From: JACCTI01 sp051005695
Lineage (GTDB): Bacteria > Verrucomicrobiota > Verrucomicrobiia > Chthoniobacterales > UBA10450
DNA length: 64,000 nucleotides
Direction: 5' to 3'
NCBI GenBank assembly: GCA_051005695.1
Contig: JBPCJC010000069.1
Span: 1 to 64,000, forward strand
Position numbers and translations under genes: made by a program. The notes under the pieces were generated by a model. The model was not told the DNA's origin and made no database searches. It saw only the letters and a list, made by a program, of their open reading frames with translations. This document shows positions 61,743 through 64,000 of this stretch, piece by piece; position 1 is the stretch's first letter, and every line of letters starts with the position of its first letter.

Positions 61743-62603
61743 TTAACTCTTGGCGTAGCTCTGCACCCGTTGCAACCAGCCTGGTAGCCAGCGGGATTCA
61801 TTCCGTGCTGAAGGGGAATTTTTCACCCGCCGGGTCAGGACGGCACGCGCGGAGCGGCTGAATTCCACGGCCGCTGCGGGCCCTGTTTCGGTTCCGTTCA
61901 TACCTTCCAAGACCTGGAGCAGGCCCCATCCTTGTCCAGCATAGCGCTCGCTGTCGAGCAGACCCTCGCCCTTGAAGTTCACGTAATCGACCAGCGCGTA
62001 ACATCCCTGCGGAGTGCTGGCGACTCGATCGAATTGACTGGCAATCCGCGCGCGTTCCGCAGCCGGCGCGGCGGCCAGCATTTTCGGAAGCGCTTTTTCC
62101 AAACGCGCGACCAGGAATTCAGCCTGCAAATTAACGGTCGCGGCGAGAAATTGCCGGAGCCCTTTCATCGGCGGCTTTTGACTGGCAGCGAGAAATTCCG
62201 CGCGCGAATTCCACGGGCAGGCCCGCTGGTCCGCGACGATGGCCGGCAAATGCGCGCCGCGCTGGGCCATGAACTCGAGCAGGTCGGGAAAACTTTCTTC
62301 AAACGGACCGCGCGCGCCTTTCGGGTACCAGATGAAGTGACCGATGCCTAACGAGGCAAAGTTTTCGCCCGCATTCCAGGAAGTGAGACCGGCGACGGTG
62401 CCGGCGCATTCGTTTTGCCAGACTTTTTTCCCGATGCGCGCGGCCTCCGCGGCTGAGAGACGAACCCCGGCCGCCTGAACCAGCGACGCCTGCGCGACAC
62501 ACGCGGCAGAGACGGCGAAAGCGGCCAGGCGCCGCCGGGTTCCGCGCCATCTTGACGGCAGGCAGTTTCCCACTAGCGTGCCCCTTTCGCGGCGATTCTG
62601 CAT
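61743..62603 (-). CDS. Conserved exported protein of unknown function
   Basis: A 286-residue protein. A basic N-terminus and a hydrophobic stretch (LAAFAVSAACVAQASLVQAAG) indicate a signal peptide. The mature part contains IGKKVWQNECAG, TSWNAGENFASLGIGHFIWYPKG, and GPFEESFPDLLEFM, then a helical region and FKGEGLLDSERYAGQGWGLLQVLEGM. The GIGHFIWYP pattern recalls a conserved bacterial family whose function I do not know; lysozyme-like folds show similar Gly-Ile-Gly-His blocks, but this is only a guess. It shares a strand and an 8-base gap with the L,D-transpeptidase, which hints at cell-wall work. Confidence 0.75.
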   Translation of the reverse strand: MQNRRERGTLVGNCLPSRWRGTRRRLAAFAVSAACVAQASLVQAAGVRLSAAEAARIGKKVWQNECAGTVAGLTSWNAGENFASLGIGHFIWYPKGARGPFEESFPDLLEFMAQRGAHLPAIVADQRACPWNSRAEFLAASQKPPMKGLRQFLAATVNLQAEFLVARLEKALPKMLAAAPAAERARIASQFDRVASTPQGCYALVDYVNFKGEGLLDSERYAGQGWGLLQVLEGMNGTETGPAAAVEFSRSARAVLTRRVKNSPSARNESRWLPGWLQRVQSYAKS

Positions 62604-62636
62604 CGTGCAGGCGCCGTTTTGTTAACTAAATTCGCC

Positions 62637-63443
62637 ATGAAAAAATCCTGCATTTTCTTCGCCGCCACTCTCGTCGCCGTCTCCGGGTTCGCCCAACAGC
62701 CGCAACTGAAAGACGAGAAGGACAAGGTTAGTTACAGCATCGGGCTCGATATTGGAACCACCTTTAAAAAGCAAAACATGGACATCAATACCGATGTCCT
62801 CATGGCTGGCTTGAAGGACGGGGCTAGCGGCAACAAACCGCTCATGAGCGAGGAGCAGGTCAAGGAAACGATGACCACTTATTCAAAATCCATGATGGAA
62901 AAACAAACGATCGCGAGCAAGGAAGCCGGCTCCAAGAACGCCGCGGTAGGGGAGAAATTCCTCGCCGAGAACAAATCCAAGGAAGGGGTGAAGACGACCC
63001 CGAGCGGTTTGCAATACAAGGTCCTGAAGGAAGGCAGCGGTGAGTCGCCACGCGAAAGCGATACCGTGGTCACCAATTATCGCGGCACGCTCATCAATGG
63101 CACCGAGTTCGACAGCTCCTACAAACGCAATCAGCCCGCGACCTTCCCGGTCAACCGCGTGATCAAAGGCTGGACCGAAGCCCTGCAGATGATGAAGCCG
63201 GGGTCGAAATATCAGCTCTTCATCCCGCCCAACCTTGCTTACGGCGAGCGCGGCGCCGGCGGCGACATCGGGCCTAACGAGACCTTGATTTTCGAAGTTG
63301 AACTCCTGAGCGTGAAGCCGGCGGAAACTGCCAAGGCCGCGGCCCCGCCGGCCGACGCGAGCGCGGCCAAGCCGGAAATGAAGGATTCCCCGAAGGCGGC
63401 AACAAAGATATCGCCCACGCCGGCGGCGAAACCGAAGAAGTAA
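62637..63443 (+). CDS. FKBP-type peptidyl-prolyl cis-trans isomerase, exported
   Basis: A 268-residue FkpA/Mip-like protein. Signal peptide residues 1-18 ending SGFAQ. An FKBP_N dimerisation domain (KVSYSIGLDIGTTFKKQNMDIN) is followed by the isomerase domain (VVTNYRGTLINGTEFDSSYKRNQPATFPVNRVIKGWTEALQMM and YGERGAGGDIGPNETLIFEVELL). A Lys/Ala/Pro tail follows. It helps fold periplasmic or outer-membrane proteins. Divergent from the preceding gene with only 33 bases between starts. The PNE codons are a dispersed-motif copy. Confidence 0.92.
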   Translation: MKKSCIFFAATLVAVSGFAQQPQLKDEKDKVSYSIGLDIGTTFKKQNMDINTDVLMAGLKDGASGNKPLMSEEQVKETMTTYSKSMMEKQTIASKEAGSKNAAVGEKFLAENKSKEGVKTTPSGLQYKVLKEGSGESPRESDTVVTNYRGTLINGTEFDSSYKRNQPATFPVNRVIKGWTEALQMMKPGSKYQLFIPPNLAYGERGAGGDIGPNETLIFEVELLSVKPAETAKAAAPPADASAAKPEMKDSPKAATKISPTPAAKPKK

Positions 63444-63454
63444 GGGCGCGGCGG

Positions 63455-63808
63455 TTAAGCCGCTGCTTCCCAAGCTAAGCGGGGCGCATCGCCCCAGAGA
63501 TCTTCGAGACTGTAGAAGTCGCGCTTCTCGTGATGGAAGATGTGCACGATCACCTGCATGTAATCGAGCACGATCCATTGGCTCGCAGGGAATCCATCGA
63601 CCGCCACCGGACGGACTTGATGATCTTTTTTTAGCTGTGCTTCAATCTCGCCCGCGATCGCTTTCAATTGCGGCTCGGATGATGCCGAGCAGATGACGAA
63701 GAAATCGGTGAAGGTGGAAATCTCGCGCAGATCGAGGACCACGATATCCTCCGCCTTTTTGTTTGAGGCCAGCTCGGCGCAGGTTTTAGCTAATTCTTCT
63801 GAGGTTAT
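63455..63808 (-). CDS. rsfS: Ribosomal silencing factor RsfS, probable ATA start
   Basis: A 117-residue protein of the RsfS/Iojap family, which binds L14 (encoded at 23777-24145) and blocks subunit joining in starvation. Seen: TSEELAKTCAELASNKKAED, IVVLDLREISTFTDFFVICS, and DGFPASQWIVLDYMQVIVHIFHHEKRDFYSLEDLWGDA. The family N-terminus (usually MTSEELAK) is present only if translation begins at an ATA (63806-63808). An AGGAG (63817-63821) lies 8 bases upstream, and no ATG/GTG/TTG occurs at that spot. A GTG at 63742 would remove the first 22 residues. The ATA overlaps the nadD TAA as ATAA. Confidence 0.88.
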   Translation of the reverse strand: MTSEELAKTCAELASNKKAEDIVVLDLREISTFTDFFVICSASSEPQLKAIAGEIEAQLKKDHQVRPVAVDGFPASQWIVLDYMQVIVHIFHHEKRDFYSLEDLWGDAPRLAWEAAA

Positions 63809-64000
63809 CTGGTGGGCTCCTGGTAAAGCCGGTGGCGTCGGATGATCTCCTCGACCGCTGGCGGTACGAGATAACGAATGGAACGATCCGACGCAACTCT
63901 GTTTCTGATTTCGGTCGCGGAAATGTCGAGGTGCTGCTGGATGGTCGGATAATCGGAAACCGCCGCGACCGCTCCGCGTTCCAGGACGACGAATTGCACC
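63805..64000 (-). CDS. nadD: Nicotinate-nucleotide adenylyltransferase, C-terminal part (5' end outside window)
   Basis: The last 64 codons are present. SATEIRNRVASDRSIRYLVPPAVEEIIRRHRLY matches the C-terminal ISSTEIR motif and the end of NadD, which makes deamido-NAD. nadD-rsfS is a common pair. The gene enters from beyond position 64000. Confidence 0.9.
   Translation of the reverse strand, partial: VQFVVLERGAVAAVSDYPTIQQHLDISATEIRNRVASDRSIRYLVPPAVEEIIRRHRLYQEPTR

Overview
The window is one gene-dense, GC-rich bacterial chromosome segment. Several features point to Verrucomicrobiota, perhaps the Chthoniobacterales. These are the gene families present (AlgI/AlgJ-type O-acetylation genes, futalosine-route menaquinone genes, an Anbu peptidase, DUF6600-like and DUF2934 proteins, a REP-associated tyrosine transposase, a PEP-CTERM-like tail) and the Lys/Ala-rich extensions on ribosomal proteins. 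The placement is inferred from family content, not from a search. I see no rRNA, tRNA or CRISPR array.

Layout. 1-6.3 kb: an exopolysaccharide O-acetylation island with one MBOAT (AlgI-like), two AlgJ/AlgX-like proteins and two exported GDSL/SGNH paralogues. 6.3-9.7 kb: tgt (queuine tRNA-ribosyltransferase), a RelE-type toxin-antitoxin pair, small orphan genes, two decaying copies of the tgt 5' end and a PEP-CTERM-like gene remnant. 9.7-14.5 kb: class II photolyase, two small membrane proteins, an ABC-F ATPase and a TIGR01777 epimerase. 14.6-32.5 kb: str-S10-spc-alpha ribosomal superoperon with fusA, secY, adk and map. It lacks tuf, rpsN, rpmD, infA, rpoA and rplQ at their usual places and has an extra exported coiled-coil gene between rpsS and rplV. 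32.5-38.1 kb: response regulator, H1-like DUF2934 protein, holin-like protein, Anbu, trpF, a secretin and an ECF sigma factor. 38.2-46.2 kb: mqnE-mqnA-recJ-recG-htrA in tight overlapping order; recG carries an in-frame transposase insertion. 46.3-50.2 kb: a repeat-rich exported protein, asd, an L,D-transpeptidase and a tiny lipoprotein. 50.3-56.4 kb: a complete histidine utilisation operon (hutH-hutU-ftcD-hutI). 56.4-61.1 kb: tig-clpP-clpX-cinA. 61.1-64 kb: a second L,D-transpeptidase, an exported unknown, an FKBP, rsfS and the 3' end of nadD.

Two observations stand out. First, the non-palindromic motif TCGTTAGGC (reverse complement GCCTAACGA) is scattered about once per kb: I counted 58 exact CGTTAGG/CCTAACG cores, 30 in one orientation and 28 in the other. 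It lies mostly inside genes, where it gives Ser-Leu-Gly, Leu-Val-Arg, Pro-Asn-Glu or Leu-Thr, and it supplies the shared stop codons of three convergent gene pairs. Its density and orientation balance resemble a DNA uptake sequence. Second, a complete RAYT element with 22-bp perfect inverted repeats and REP-like hairpins sits inside recG without closing the reading frame, so one 902-residue RecG-transposase chimera is predicted.
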